NCBI RefSeq assembly: GCF_003255815.1
Contig: NC_037680.1
Span: 25,824,304 to 25,888,303, forward strand
Direction of reading: 5' to 3'
Length of the DNA: 64,000 nucleotides
Source: Theropithecus gelada
Lineage: Eukaryota; Chordata; Mammalia; Primates; Cercopithecidae
Part shown: positions 48,255 to 60,040 of the stretch, in pieces
Numbering within the stretch: position 1 is the stretch's first letter
How the letters are laid out: every line of letters begins with the position of its first letter
Position numbers and translations under genes: made by a program
Notes under the pieces: generated by a model
Told to the model about the DNA's origin: nothing
The model's database searches: none
Seen by the model: only the letters and a program-made list of their open reading frames with translations

Positions 48255-48564
48255 GGCCGGGTGCAGTGGCTCAAGCCTGTAATCCCAGCACTTTGGGAGG
48301 CCGAGACGGGCGGATCACAAGGTCAGGAGATCGAGACCATCCTGACTAACACGGTGAAACCCCGTCTCTACTAAAAAAATACAAAAAACTAGCCGGGCGA
48401 GGTGGCGGGCACCTGTAGTCCCAGCTACTCGGGAGGCTGAGGCAGGAGAATGGCGTGAACCCGGGAGGCGGAGCTTGCAGTGAGCTGAGATCCGGCCACT
48501 GCACTCCAGCCTGGGCGACAGAGCAAGACTCCGTCTCAAAAAAAAAAAAAAAAAAAAAAAAAAA
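48255..48564 (+). mobile_element. Young AluY of Old World monkey type
   Basis: 'ggctcaagcctgtaatcc', 'aaaaactagccgggcgagg' and 'gagatccggccactgcact' are the changes I associate with cercopithecid AluY subfamilies. Only a few differences from that form and a long pure A-tail (about 25) show a recent insertion into the L1 tail. Confidence 0.9.
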
Positions 48565-49405
48565 GGAAAAAAAATTTGAAAAAAAATTTCTCAAAAGAAG
48601 ACATACAGATGGCAAACATATAAAAAAGTTCTAACATCATAGATCATCAGAGAAATGCAAATCAAAACTACAATATCATTTTATCCCAGTTAAAATAGCT
48701 TATATCCAAAAGACAGGCAATAAAAAAATGCTACTGAGGATGCAGAGAAAAGGGAACCCTTGTATACCGTGGATGTGAATGTAAATTAGCACAATCACCA
48801 TGGAGAACAGTTTAGAGCTTCCTCAGAAAACTAAAACAAGAGCTATCATATGATCCAGCAATCCTACAGCTGGGTATATACCCAAAAGCAAGGAAATCAG
48901 TATATTTTAAATATATCTGAATTCCTATGCGTGTTGCAGCACTGCTTACAATACCTAGGATTTGGAAGCAACCTAAGTCTCCATCAACATATAAATGGAT
49001 AAAGAAAATGTGGTACCTGTATACAGTGGAGACTATTCAGCCATAAAAAAAAAGAGATCAGTCACTTGCAACAAGAATGAAACTGGATATCATTATGTTA
49101 GGTGAAATAAGCCAGGCATAGAAAGACAAACTTCACATGTTCTCACTTATTTGTGGGATATAAAAATCAAACCAATTGAACTCACGGACATAAAGGGTAG
49201 AAGGATGGTTGGGAAGGGTAGCTCCCAACAGAGATTGGGAAGGGTAGTTGAGGTTTGGGGGAAGGTGGTGATGGTTAATGAGCTAAAAAAAAAAAAAAAA
49301 AAAATAGAATAAATAAGACCTACTATTAGTAATACCTACCTAATAGTAACCCTATTACTAAGTATACAACTTAATTGTATACTTTAAAATAAATAAAGTA
49401 ATTGG

Positions 49406-49710
49406 GGCTGGCCGCGGTGGCTCAAGCCTGTAATCCCAGCACTTTGGGAGGCAGAGACAGGCGGATCACGAGGTCAGGAGATCGAGACCATCCTGGCTTA
49501 CACGGTGAAACCCCATCTGTACTAAAAAATACAAAAAACTAGCCAGGCGAGGTGGCAGGCACCTGTAGTCCCAGGTACTCGGGAGGCTGAGGCAGGAGAA
49601 TGGCGTAAACCCAGGAGGTGGAGCTTGCAGTGAGCTGACATCCGGCCACTGCACTCCAGCCTGGGTGACAAAGCGAGACTCCGTCTCAAAAAAAAAAAAA
49701 AAAAAAAAAA
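49406..49710 (+). mobile_element. Young AluY of Old World monkey type
   Basis: Same diagnostic words as the copy at 48255 ('ggctcaagcctg', 'catccggccactgcactcc'). GTAATTGG flanks both sides, so this is an independent insertion into the L1 3'UTR, not a duplication. Confidence 0.9.
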
Positions 49711-49908
49711 GAGAATGTAATTGGATTGTTTGTAACTCAAGGGATAAATGCTTGAGGGGATGGATACCCCATTCTCCACAATGTATTTATTTCACATTGC
49801 ATGCCTGTATCAAAACATATCATGTACCCCATAAATATGTACACCATGTACCCATAAAAATTTTAAAAAACTAAAAAATTTAGAAAAAAAAGTAAAAAGA
49901 AAGAAACT

Positions 49909-50675
49909 GAGGCCACCAACTCTGAAAACAAATTACATTTGCTGATCAGCCTCTCTGGGCCACTTGTATAGATGCTCATTCTCCAAAAAGACAAACCAGA
50001 ATCAAACTGTTGATTGATTCTGCTTCACCTAGATTGCTACCTTTGCTGCCAGAATCCATTATGGTATCAGACATGGCAGCGCACTCACTATCATAGGGTA
50101 CACATTAAAAAGGATTACAGAGGCTATCATTACATGCAAAATTTGTCACTCCTACCAAAAGCTGAGATTTTATGTTTTAATGAGGGAAGTCATATTGCAT
50201 GTTCATCCTTCATGAAGTTTTGCCCCTGCCTGCTTCTGATAGACTAACTACATCAAATTTTTAACACTTTCTCAGTGTTATTGTTGCCTTACCATTGTTG
50301 ACATTTTCTTAGATTATGATGCTGCTGTTCCAGTCCCATCAGTTGATTCTGGCTAAATTTGAAACTAAATTTGGTCACATATTCTGCTGTTTTCTAGATC
50401 ATTTCTAAACAAATATGCAAGTCAGAGTATCACTCAGTACCCCAACCTGGTCCGCCTCCCCACCACGAAAAAAGCATTAGTCATGGTCACTGAAAAGAAA
50501 CCGTGAACCCATAAGTTCTACTAGCTGACTGGGAAGCCATATTGGAGTCAACATCATCCTGTGCCCCCTTACAGAGTGAAAACATGTAGCTTATACATTG
50601 TGGGGTTTCAAACATTATAACAACATGTGCAAACCTAGGACAGTATTACTTCTAGGGGAGCTAGGCATAAAGTTG

Positions 50676-50719
<44 letters not shown>

Positions 50720-51400
50720 CATTTGCATTGTAGAAGAGGTCATAAGAGATTTTCAAGTGTTTAAGAAAATATGCCTAGTATATCTTGTGGTCTTCAAATG
50801 ACTGTAGAGATGTTTCTAGAATGAGGCTACCCTTCCAGGAAAGATTTCCATAGGAGTAACTAACTCATTATTGGTGTACATTGCGAGGACAACTATTCTT
50901 ATAATGGAAGTCATCCAACTTAAAGAGGTGGTGCAGAATGTGTCACTGACATTAAGGAACCAAGGGCACCACCTTGGTTTTGGAAGTATTTCAGGTGAGA
51001 CTCAATATATTGGCCAAGGTTGTTATGCACTAGAATAGCACTGGAGCTCTTCTTTATGGGCTAAGGTCTAGTCTATGCAATCAGTAATATATCTGCTGGA
51101 TTAATGCCCTCAGTTAAGTGAAAAAGTCAATACAGAAACTGAAGAATAAAGCCATCTAGCTTTCTAGTGTAGACCTGGATAGTTTAAGAGATTTGTCCAG
51201 CTTTCTGTGGGCATGATCAAGGTCAATGTTGCAAATAGGACTCATCCTACAACTTGACAGTCAGTAGAATTAAATGCTACATGAGTCAAAATGAGTTCCA
51301 GACTCTGTAGGATTCATCAGAGTAGCCAATGTTGTGATGTATTCAAGATAAAATATTTCCATGTGTAGGCACAAGGAGTTTATATTGTTGAAGGACAATT
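49909..51400 (+). mobile_element. ERV-L-like pol remnant, right part
   Basis: Sequence resumes across the L1 insertion point with further pol-like text and broken frames towards the 3' LTR-like flank. No frame over 80 codons. Assigned by position and continuity rather than by a strong motif. Confidence 0.35.
50680..50718. repeat. (AT)n microsatellite
   Basis: About 19 uninterrupted AT units, a self-complementary stretch likely to vary in length. Confidence 0.97.
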
Positions 51401-51750
51401 CTCTTGCAGTAAGTACCTGGCATTTCTGCACATCTTTTACGCAGAGGTGCTACTGTCTTTATTCTAGACTATCTTTGCAAGGATGTTAGTAGAGCAAGTA
51501 AGCTCTGAAGACAGAGATAGTGTCTTCCTTTGGAGCAGAGGACCAATTTCCTTAAAAAATTGAGATAGAGATATTGTGTTCTCCTTCTGAGCAATGGGCA
51601 GACATATTCACAGTCTAGGCTCCAAAGCAAAGGTCAGGTAAATTTACAGCGTATTATAAAATAATCAGGTCCCCTGTGCTTAGGACGTTTCTTCTATAAT
51701 GAAATTTACTATGTTTGCAGGTGTCACCTGGCATTCTTCATGTTTCCCTG
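51401..51750 (+). mobile_element. 3' LTR-like flank of the ERV-L-like provirus
   Basis: Collinear with 38150-38420 through 'tttctgcacatcttttacgc', 'aggatgttagtagagcaag' and 'aataatcaggtcccctgtgc' (counterpart 'aaagatcagattccttaagc'). Diverged by many changes, as expected for an ancient insertion. Edges uncertain. Confidence 0.45.
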
Positions 51751-52139
51751 CGAAAATCGAGTCTCAGGAAACCAGGAAAGTTATTGCTGGTACAATGGCT
51801 ACTATTATTGCTGTCAGTAAATAATAGACCCCTATCTCTAACTTAGGAGTCTCATGTCTTCTGCCAGAATCTATGAAATTACAGCAAGCTAATTTGTTAG
51901 CTTGCTTGCAAATGGGGTAACATTTTAGACCTTTTTTAGTCTTAAGAAGGCAGAAAATTAAGAAGAGAAAAACAGAGAAACAAAACAGAGGAAATAAATA
52001 GAAACAAATAATAAAAGCAAGACCTAATACCAGCAATATTTCAAGTTGTATTAAATGCTAATGTACAAAATACTTCACTTAAAAGGCATCAATACCAGGA
52101 TCAATAAAAAGTAAGACCAAGTAACACCCTGTTTTCAAG
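51751..52139. other. Unassigned DNA
   Basis: No recognised element. The 90-codon minus-strand frame (51764-52036) is rich in hydrophobic residues from T-rich DNA and has no family I know. Confidence 0.4.
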
Positions 52140-53920
52140 AATATTTCTTACTTTTTATGCCTTATTCCCTTTCATATCAATTTTAAGATTTTTGCCAAAT
52201 TCTGTAAACACAAACTTTATTAGGATACAATCATCATCTCATTGCTTTATAGATAGTGCTATTTTCATGATAGTGAATCTTTCCAACCATAATTGCTAAT
52301 CTTTCCATTTATTTTTGTCATTTTCATATATTTAAACACAACACTACAATTTACAAATACCTTACACTTTTTGTTAGGGATATTATTTGGTATTATATAA
52401 TTTTGGCTAACTATATAAATCATTATTTTTGTAAAGATTTATCCTAATCATTTTTCTGATATATAGGAATGCTACTTTCTCATATATATGAATGTTTTCC
52501 AGCAGTTTTGCAGATTTTCTCTTCAGGCAGTTTCTTCCTTTTGAAGTCTCATACATTCTGTTATTTTCTTCTTCTCTTACTCAGATAGCTCTTAAGTCTC
52601 CAATATATTAACTACATAACTATGATTTTAAGCATTTTTATTCTTCATTGTATCATAATTGCTTCATTTTAGTCAAAGAAAATATAGATTATTAGCATAC
52701 AACTTTATCAGGGAAAGGAATTTTCTGCTTATTCCTGAAATATTAAGAAGTTTTTTAAATGCATAAATGTTGAATTGCATTGTTTTTTATTTCTAGAATA
52801 ATATATATTTCTCCATTAATTTTTAATTGTTGTAATATTCAGAGATATTTCTTATGCTAAAACATCTTTCATCCTCTGAGGAAAAAAGTATACTTTGTCA
52901 TAGTGTACTTTTACATCATTGTTGGATTTGGTTTTCTAGTATTTTATTAAATATTTTTGTCTTCATATTCAGAAATCATTATGGCCTGTAACTTTATTTA
53001 CTATAATAATATTAAGACTATAGCCTCTTGTAATTATTTTGAGTAATTTCCTTTTTTTCTCTTGTCATGAAAGTTGACATAGAAAAAAAACAATTTCCTG
53101 CAGTCTTAATGATATTTAACTTTTAAATTATCTAGACCCGGTGTTTTAATGTGTGCCTGAGAGTGGTGGATTATAGATTACAATCTAATAATTTTTATTC
53201 TTTAACTGATAAATATATATTCACACTTTCAGTTTCTTCACAGTAATGTTTTACTAAATTATAGTTTTTCTTGAAAATTTTTCTTTGATCTAAATTTTTG
53301 AGTTAAAAAATTAAAAAATATATTTGGCCTAAATATGTAGATATTCAAATAATATAATATTATGTGTGATATTTTATTGTGATTACAAAAAATGCCATAA
53401 TTATATTTATGTCTTCCATTTAATTCCTTCTGTATTTATTTATGCTTTCTCTCTTTTTTCAAGACCCATTTTGGGAGATGTATTTCTGTTTTATTGACTT
53501 TTTCAAACAAATTTCAATATGCCATATCTTTCATTGTTATATGATAAAAATGACATATTTATGTTTTTAATTTTTATTATTTCCTGATAGACTTATTTGG
53601 GTTTACAATGTCTTTGTGTTTAATAAACCTTTAGAAAGGTTTCAGAATTTAGTTTTAAAATGTTTGAAAAGTTTTAAATATAGTACAGAAAATATAATAC
53701 TCTATTCCCCTCTTGTTAATATATTACATTACAGTGGTACATTTGTCACAACTAAAAAATTTTGCTGCATTATAATAAGCTAAAATTCATACTTTAGATG
53801 TCCTTAGTTTTTACCTAATGTTCTTTTGTTATTGTTGTTGCAGGATCCCATTCAGGATATCAGGTTGCATTTAGTCATCATGTCTTAGGCTCTTCTATTC
53901 TGTGACCGCTACTCAATTTG

Positions 53921-54293
53921 TATGTCTTAGTTTGGTTTATCTGCTACAAGAAAATGCCATAAACCAGGCAGCTTAAACAACAGACATTTATTTTTCACAT
54001 TTCTGAAAGCTGGGAAGTCCAAGATGAAACTAAGCCAATTTGGTTTCTGGTGAGATCCTTCTTCCTAGTTTGCAGATAATCATCTTCTTGCTGTGTTCAT
54101 CACATGGCACAGAAAGAAAGAAGTTCTCTGGTCTTTTTATATAAATAATTAATCTAATCCCATCATAAAGGCCCTTTCCTCTTGACCTTATCTAAACCTA
54201 ATTACCTCCCAAAGCCTTCATCTTCAAATACCATCACATTGGGATTAGGGCACCAACATATGAACTCTGGGGAACACCATTCTGTCCGTAACT
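53921..54293 (-). mobile_element. MLT1-type LTR, antisense
   Basis: 'taaaccaggcagcttaaac' with 'aacagacatttatttttcac', then 'aggccctttcctcttgacc' and 'caccaacatatgaactctg', the order of an antisense MLT1 LTR. Inserted in the L1M. Confidence 0.8.
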
Positions 54294-54896
54294 CCTTGAC
54301 TTTATGGTGCTGGCATTTTTTGAGTACTTATGAGGTATTCACCAAATATGAATATATATGAGGTATCAAATAAAGATAGAATGTTACTATATTTGAGTTT
54401 ATCCCACATTTTTTCATGGTTAGGCTAGGGTGTCACTCTCATTATGTCATATGAGGGATACATAATATCAGTATGACTTATTATTGATGACATTAATCTC
54501 GATTACCTGACTGAGGTAGTGTTTGTCAGGTTTCTCCACTGAAAAGTTCTCCTTTATTCTCCCTGTTCATATTGTACTGAATGGATGAAAGTCACTGTGT
54601 GCATTCCATATTCAGGGGTTGGAAAATCATGCTCCACTTTCCTAAAGGAGAAGCATCAACAAAGCTACGTGGACTCTTTCAATATGGGAAACTAATCTAT
54701 TATTTCCCCCATTATTTATTTAATCATTTATTTATATCTGTACATGCACATGGATATTTATTTTACATTTTAGGCTGTAATTTAATAATACTTTATTTTG
54801 TGCTTAAACTGTTACAACTTTGACCATTGAGAGCTTTTTCAGTTGGGTCATGTGTCTGTTTAACATGTACTTATTATTTTGGTTTTCATTCTTTTG

Positions 54897-54995
54897 TATC
54901 TTTTTTTTTTTTTTTTTTTACTTTTAATTTCTGTGGGTATATAGTAGGTGTATAAATTTATGGAGTACAAGAGATATTTTGGTTTTAAGCACGTT
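54897..54995 (-). mobile_element. Short L1 3' end, antisense
   Basis: A T-run followed by 'tttctgtgggtatatagtag' and 'gagtacaagagatattttgg', antisense L1PB/L1MA-type 3'UTR, under 100 bp, nested in the L1M. Confidence 0.7.
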
Positions 54996-55125
54996 CTTAT
55001 TTTCTGTCATTACAAGATGTTACAGGCTCATACTGTATATTCCCTGTCTTAGCCCCCAATTCAGCCATTTTCCAAGGTATTCTGGCTTCTTTTACTGGAG
55101 AATAGTATTAGAAACAAAAGTGTAA

Positions 55126-55876
55126 TGCTTTTTTTTTTTTTTTTTTTATGGATAGGATTCTAAGATTTTCAATTATTTCTCATGAAATGTATTTGAATCA
55201 TACTATAACAACTAAGATACTGCTTTATGAAAACTAAACTTTTGATTTTTTAACCATTCAGTTCTAAATATTTGATATTAATTTTAATATATTCTTTGAT
55301 TAATAAATTATTGAAAAGTACGATTTAACATTTTTTCGACATGCAAGTGTTTATATTTTTGGTGTGTTTTATTTCAAGTTTTTTTGAATTGTGGTTGGAA
55401 AAATGACATCTACACAATAAATAAAATTGGATATTTATTTGTATTTGTTTTGTGTTCTACTGGTTAAACTTCTTATTTTGTTTCACATGTCAATATTCAC
55501 TTTATGTACTTAGAAGCTGTTATGTGCATGTAACCAATGAATCATTATTATACACTGAACACTGTTTTTAATGTGTACTATAATCCTAATAATGATTTTT
55601 ACTTTAAAATATACTTTGATTAATTTAGCTACCAGAGTAGCATTTGCCTGTGATACCTTATTTCATCCAATATTTGACTATTTATGTTTTTGTATGTTAG
55701 ATATTTTAAATTTTATTTTTTTAAACATGTGCTTAAATTTTGGTTATTTAACTAGAAATTCTGTGAATCTGAAACAAAAGATTTTAATACATCTATATTT
55801 ATTATGATTACTTGTACTATAGATTTATTTACAACTCTGTTTTTCATATTTTCTACATTCCAAACTTTTCCTTGTT
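55126..55876. other. AT-rich unique DNA
   Basis: No gene or clear repeat. The 78-codon frame at 55571-55807 has no domain. Confidence 0.5.
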
Positions 55877-55890
55877 CATTTTTCTGTTTT

Positions 55891-56180
55891 TTTTTTTAAA
55901 TTTTTTTAATTTTTTTTTTATTTTTGAGATGGAGTCTCGCTCTGTTGCCCAGGCTGGAGTGCAGTGGCCGGATCTCAGCTCACTGCAAGCTCCGCCTCCC
56001 GGGTTTACACCATTCTCCTGCCTCAGCCTCCCGAGTAGCTGGGATTACAGGCGCCTGCCACCTTGCCTGGGTAGTTTTTTTGTACTTTTTAGTAGAGACG
56101 GGGTTTCACCGTGTTGGCCAGGATGGTCTCGATCTCCTGACCTCGTGATCTGCCCGTCTCGGCCTCCCAAAGTGCTGGGA
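55891..56180 (-). mobile_element. 5'-truncated AluY of Old World monkey type
   Basis: 'cagtggccggatctcagctc' is the antisense of the monkey-type 'gatccggccactg'. The Alu stops at 'agtgctggga', missing its first ~27 bases, and is flanked by CATTTTTCTGTTTT at 55877-55890 and 56181-56194, a 14-bp target duplication. The truncation thus dates from insertion. Confidence 0.92.
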
Positions 56181-56194
56181 CATTTTTCTGTTTT

Positions 56195-56968
56195 GAAAAG
56201 AAGACATACACACAGCCAATGAGCATATGAAAAAAAGCTCAACATCACTAATCATTACATAAATGTAAATCAAAACTGCAATGAGATACCATCTTACAAC
56301 AGTCAGAATGGCTATTACTACAAAGTCAAAAAATAACAGATGCTGGTGAGGTTGTGGAAAAAAGGGAACACTTATTCACTGTTGGCTGGAGTGTAAATTA
56401 GTTCAACATTTTGGAAATCAGTGTGGTGTTTCCTCAAAGACCTAAAAACAAAACTACCATTCAACCTAGCAATCTCATTACTGAGCATATGCCCAAAGGA
56501 ATATAAATCATTCATCATTCTATTGTAAAGACACATGAACACATATGTTCGTTGCAGCACCATTACAATAGCAAAGACGCTAAATCAATTTAAATGCCTA
56601 TCAATAAAGAAAATGTGGTATACATACATCATGGCATAATACGCAGCCATAAAAAATAAAAAGATCACATCCTTTGCAGAAACATGGATGGAGGTGAAGG
56701 CCATTATTCTTAGCAAACTAAAACAGAAATAGGAAATCAAATACCACATGTTCTCACTTGTAAGTGGAAGCAAAACGATGCAAATATATGGACACACAAA
56801 CTTTGGGGTGGACGGTGAGAGGAGGGAGAGGATCAGTAAATATAACTAATGGGTACTAGGCTTAATACCTGGGTGACAAAATAATCTGTACAACAAACAC
56901 CCATGGCACAAGTTTACCTATATAATAAAACTGCATCTGTACCCCTGAAGTTAAAAGTTTTAAAAAAA
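56195..56968 (+). mobile_element. 5'-truncated L1 3' end (L1PA/L1PB age)
   Basis: 'gaaaagaagacatacacac', 'gatgctggtgaggttgtgg', 'cacatgttctcacttgtaag' and 'taatgggtactaggcttaat' follow the L1 ORF2 end and 3'UTR, ending in 'gtacccctgaagttaaaag'. It begins right after the Alu target duplication. Confidence 0.93.
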
Positions 56969-59737
56969 TCTTTCTTATATGGGTTGTTTATCTCTTGAAA
57001 CGCTACAAATATTTGCAATGTTATTTTTTATATTTGTTTTGTGTTTAATTATGTCAAATGACCCAAAGATATCACCAGCATGAGATCACTTTTTATGTTA
57101 TTACCTTATCTTGGAAAACTCATGCTCCAAATACATACAGTAAATGTCTGATAAATAGAATCTACATATTGTGCAGGTTATTGGTTACATATTTACATAT
57201 TTTCAGGATAAAATTAAATTTTTTTCTACCTAGAAACCAGAATATTTATAATTTGATACTTTCCTTTGAACACCTCAGATTTATAAAGCAGTTTGTATTC
57301 AATCTTCCTATTTTTCAAAGGCCCAAGATTTTGTTTTCTCTCCTCCTTTAAGCATGATAAAACATATCTTAGTAGTTGTGAACCTTGAGGATGGAAGAAA
57401 AACACAGCTAACCAATATTACCATGATCTATTAGTCACTCCCTGTCCCAAATTCTTCCATAGTATGTCCTATTTAATCATGATAACAATCTTTTAAGGTA
57501 AAATTTATTAAAATCAATTTTCAGATTTGGAAAGTCTCAGAGATGTTAATGAATTTGATTAATAAATAACAGGCTTGAAATTTGAACCAATTTTTAGCTA
57601 TAGAGTTGGTCAATTTAAACTACTTCTCTACATTACAGAATAATGTAGGGCAGTAGCTCTTCAAAATATATTATTTATTTTGTTTAACAAACTGGTAAGT
57701 TATCCCTTATCTATAAATAACATAATATGTAAATACTTAGTGTGTTTCTAATTTAAATTAACAATTTGTAATCACTCATTTTTCTAGGGTCAGCCACATA
57801 TTTGATTTTTTGGTTGAATCACACAGGTTATACCTTGCTGTTTTTTTCATTAGTTTTCTTTTCTTCACTATTTATATTTCATATGATTACATGTGGCAAA
57901 CAGATCATAGATTTTTGTCTGCAGAAAATATCTAGTTTTAAAACCTGTCATTACAACTATTATTATAAGCTAATTGTTTCATGACATAAACAATTGGTAA
58001 CTGAGTAGCACCATATTGTGCTATGAGACTGACTGAAGTTGAAATTAACCTGAGGTATGTATGTAGCTCAGTTCAGTGTATTCATCCTCACAATTTATGT
58101 CCATTGTGAAAGTGATATAAAGTAAGCACCAGAAAGAGTAGACCTGTTATCAGTAGAAATACTGTTCTTGGAGTTATACATATCAGGGTGTAATAATAAG
58201 GAATATGTCTGAAAAAAAAAACCCCCACATACCTGTGTCTGCATAGATGTGTGTGTATGTAATATTCTAAAGGATTTTCATGCTTTTTGTAGAGCTTTAC
58301 TGATATTTTGGGTTCTTTTCAAATATTTGTAAAAATACAGATTTGATTTCTTGATAAATTTTATATTCTCCACTGAGAATAAAAACTTAGTTGACCTACA
58401 CTAAATTTTACTCGTTATTGGCTTATTTTACTCATTTCTCTGCTGGTTGTTGAGAACTGTAACAATGAAAAATAGATAGCTGCAGATTCTCAGCAATTAC
58501 CAAAAGTTAATTGGAATTATTAAGATAACAAACATGTACACAGAATGCTTTTGTTGATAAATTTTAACTACATTTAATGAGAAAATTCAAGACTAAGCCA
58601 ATCTCATAAATTGTTTTATGCTATGTTAATGCTTTCTCTGGCTGGTCAAATTAAATATTGATAGACTGTCCTCTTAGAAACGGTTACACAAAGACATTGT
58701 ATTCATTTCAAAGGCTAAAAGCTAAAATGGAGCCAACCTAGAAACAGTGTGTTGACTCAGTTAAGTAGCATTAATGAACATAATTATTTGTTTTCAGCTC
58801 TATTCTCAACTGATGAAGAGAGAAATTATAATATGGGACTGAGACCATGACTGGGTGGTCAGCTCATTTCTCATGTTATATGTTTTAAGTACCAATAAAC
58901 ATTTAAATGAGATGTTTCACTTTTTTCCCAATCAAATATATTTTAAATGAGATTATAATGGCAATTTAAAAAACTAACAACAAATTGTTTTCCTGAGCCC
59001 ATATTTCAATTTTAATGTTGTTCTAAGTATCATGTAGCTTTCCAAATATGTAAATGACAAGGTCTCTTTTTTTAGGAAGGTTATAGTATCTGGGAATGTC
59101 AGATTAATCCACATAAATTAATTTATATCCTGTATTACAAATACTTTATTAATTTTTCTATTATTACATAGGTTTTCAATAGGAAGTTATATTAGTGAAA
59201 TAAACTTTTTTGCAACAAAAATCATCTATAAAAGTGGTTTCTAGAATGTTTATTTTCTAAATGAATAAGTGCAGTTTATTTTTCATGTTAAAGGAAGCAG
59301 CATTGCTTTATCCACCAATAAGCAAACAAACAAATAAGGTACATTGAGAAAGTGTCCAAAAATTTGAATATCGTATTCTCTTATCAATATTTAAATAAAA
59401 GTAAGAAAGCTCAAATATATTATATACTATTTGCCTATTTCTCCACTGTCGTACTTTAAACTGCTTTTGATTTGTTGTATTGTATTTTAAACTGCTTTTG
59501 ATTTGGTTTCTTGTAACTCCAAAAGCTGAATCAGCATTTTATATCTTACTATCTTTCTTGCATGGATTTTTAAAACTAATGTTTTCTACCCATAAATGTT
59601 ATGCCAACTCATAACTCATTTTTAATTCTTGTTGAATAGTTTCTTGGAGAAACAGAAAAAAGTAAAATCAAAATACTATAATCTTTTGTAAACAGACATT
59701 AATAACCATCATTCTAAAACAAACAAAGTATTGTTAT
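56969..59737. other. Unique AT-rich DNA
   Basis: Only a MIR-like piece at about 57465-57605 ('tcagatttggaaagtctcag', 'aggcttgaaatttgaacc') and a 31-bp tandem duplication (59451-59512) are visible. No gene. Confidence 0.5.
59451..59512 (+). repeat. 31-bp tandem duplication
   Basis: 'ttaaactgcttttgatttg' appears twice with a 31-base period (units start 59451 and 59482) and few differences. Confidence 0.85.
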
Positions 59738-60040
59738 TGCTGAATTATGTTCCTCCCCTGCAAAAAAGCAAACAAACCAAAAAAACACTGAAGTCCTAAC
59801 CCCTCAGTAAGTATCTCAGAAAGTGATCTTATTCGAAAATAGAGTTGTTGAAGACAGAGTTAAGATGAGGTCATACTGGAGTAGGCTGAGCCCTAATCAG
59901 ATATGGCTGATGTTCTCACAAGAAGTCAGCAGGTGAACACACTTAGGCACACAGGAGAATGCCACGTAATGAGGAAGCCAGAGACTGGTGTTAGATAGCT
60001 ACTTACTTGAGCTTCACTTCACACTTGCAACACCATGGGT
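59738..60040 (+). mobile_element. MLT1-type LTR, sense
   Basis: 'ttgctgaattatgttcctcc', 'gaagtcctaacccctcagta', 'agagttaagatgaggtcat' and 'ctgagccctaatcagatatg' match the sense MLT1 order. The 3' end is lost. Confidence 0.8.

Larger units (their letters stand above)
44560..48700 (+). pseudogene. L1 ORF2 remnant
   Basis: Reverse-transcriptase-region text ('gaaggatttatccctgggat', 'caaggatggttcaacatatg', then F-S-D-D at about 47160) and later C-terminal blocks ('gataccactgtc'-like, 'aactggatatccacatgg'). Broken into short frames, the longest 101 and 98 codons (45425-45730, 47383-47679), and cut by two Alus. Encodes no endonuclease/RT protein. Confidence 0.85.
41367..49899 (+). mobile_element. 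Near full-length L1 (L1MA/L1PB age), inactive
   Basis: AAAGAAACT at 41358-41366 and 49900-49908 is the target duplication, so the insertion is 8533 bp, about 7.6 kb without the three Alus. Order: long 5'UTR (41367-about 43060, with 'tacctggttttaacttcata' and 'aaaccagccctagccagagg'), ORF1 remnant (about 43060-44200), ORF2 remnant (about 44560-48700) with a reverse-transcriptase box reading F-S-D-D near 47160, and a 3'UTR ending 'catgtaccccataaatatg' and an A-rich tail. Stops and shifts throughout make it dead. It is inserted into the ERV-L-like provirus. Confidence 0.93.
52140..55125 (-). mobile_element. Ancient antisense L1M
   Basis: Antisense ORF2 text is clear in places: 'gttggatttggttttctag' with 'tattttattaaatattttt' (about 52921) and 'ttttattgactttttcaaac' (about 53490). 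From 53640 on, 'gatcccattcaggatatcag', 'gactgaggtagtgtttgtc' and 'tttctccactgaaaagttc' are well-known words of ancient L1M copies. The element is split by an MLT1 LTR and a short L1 3' piece. No intact frame. Confidence 0.65.
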
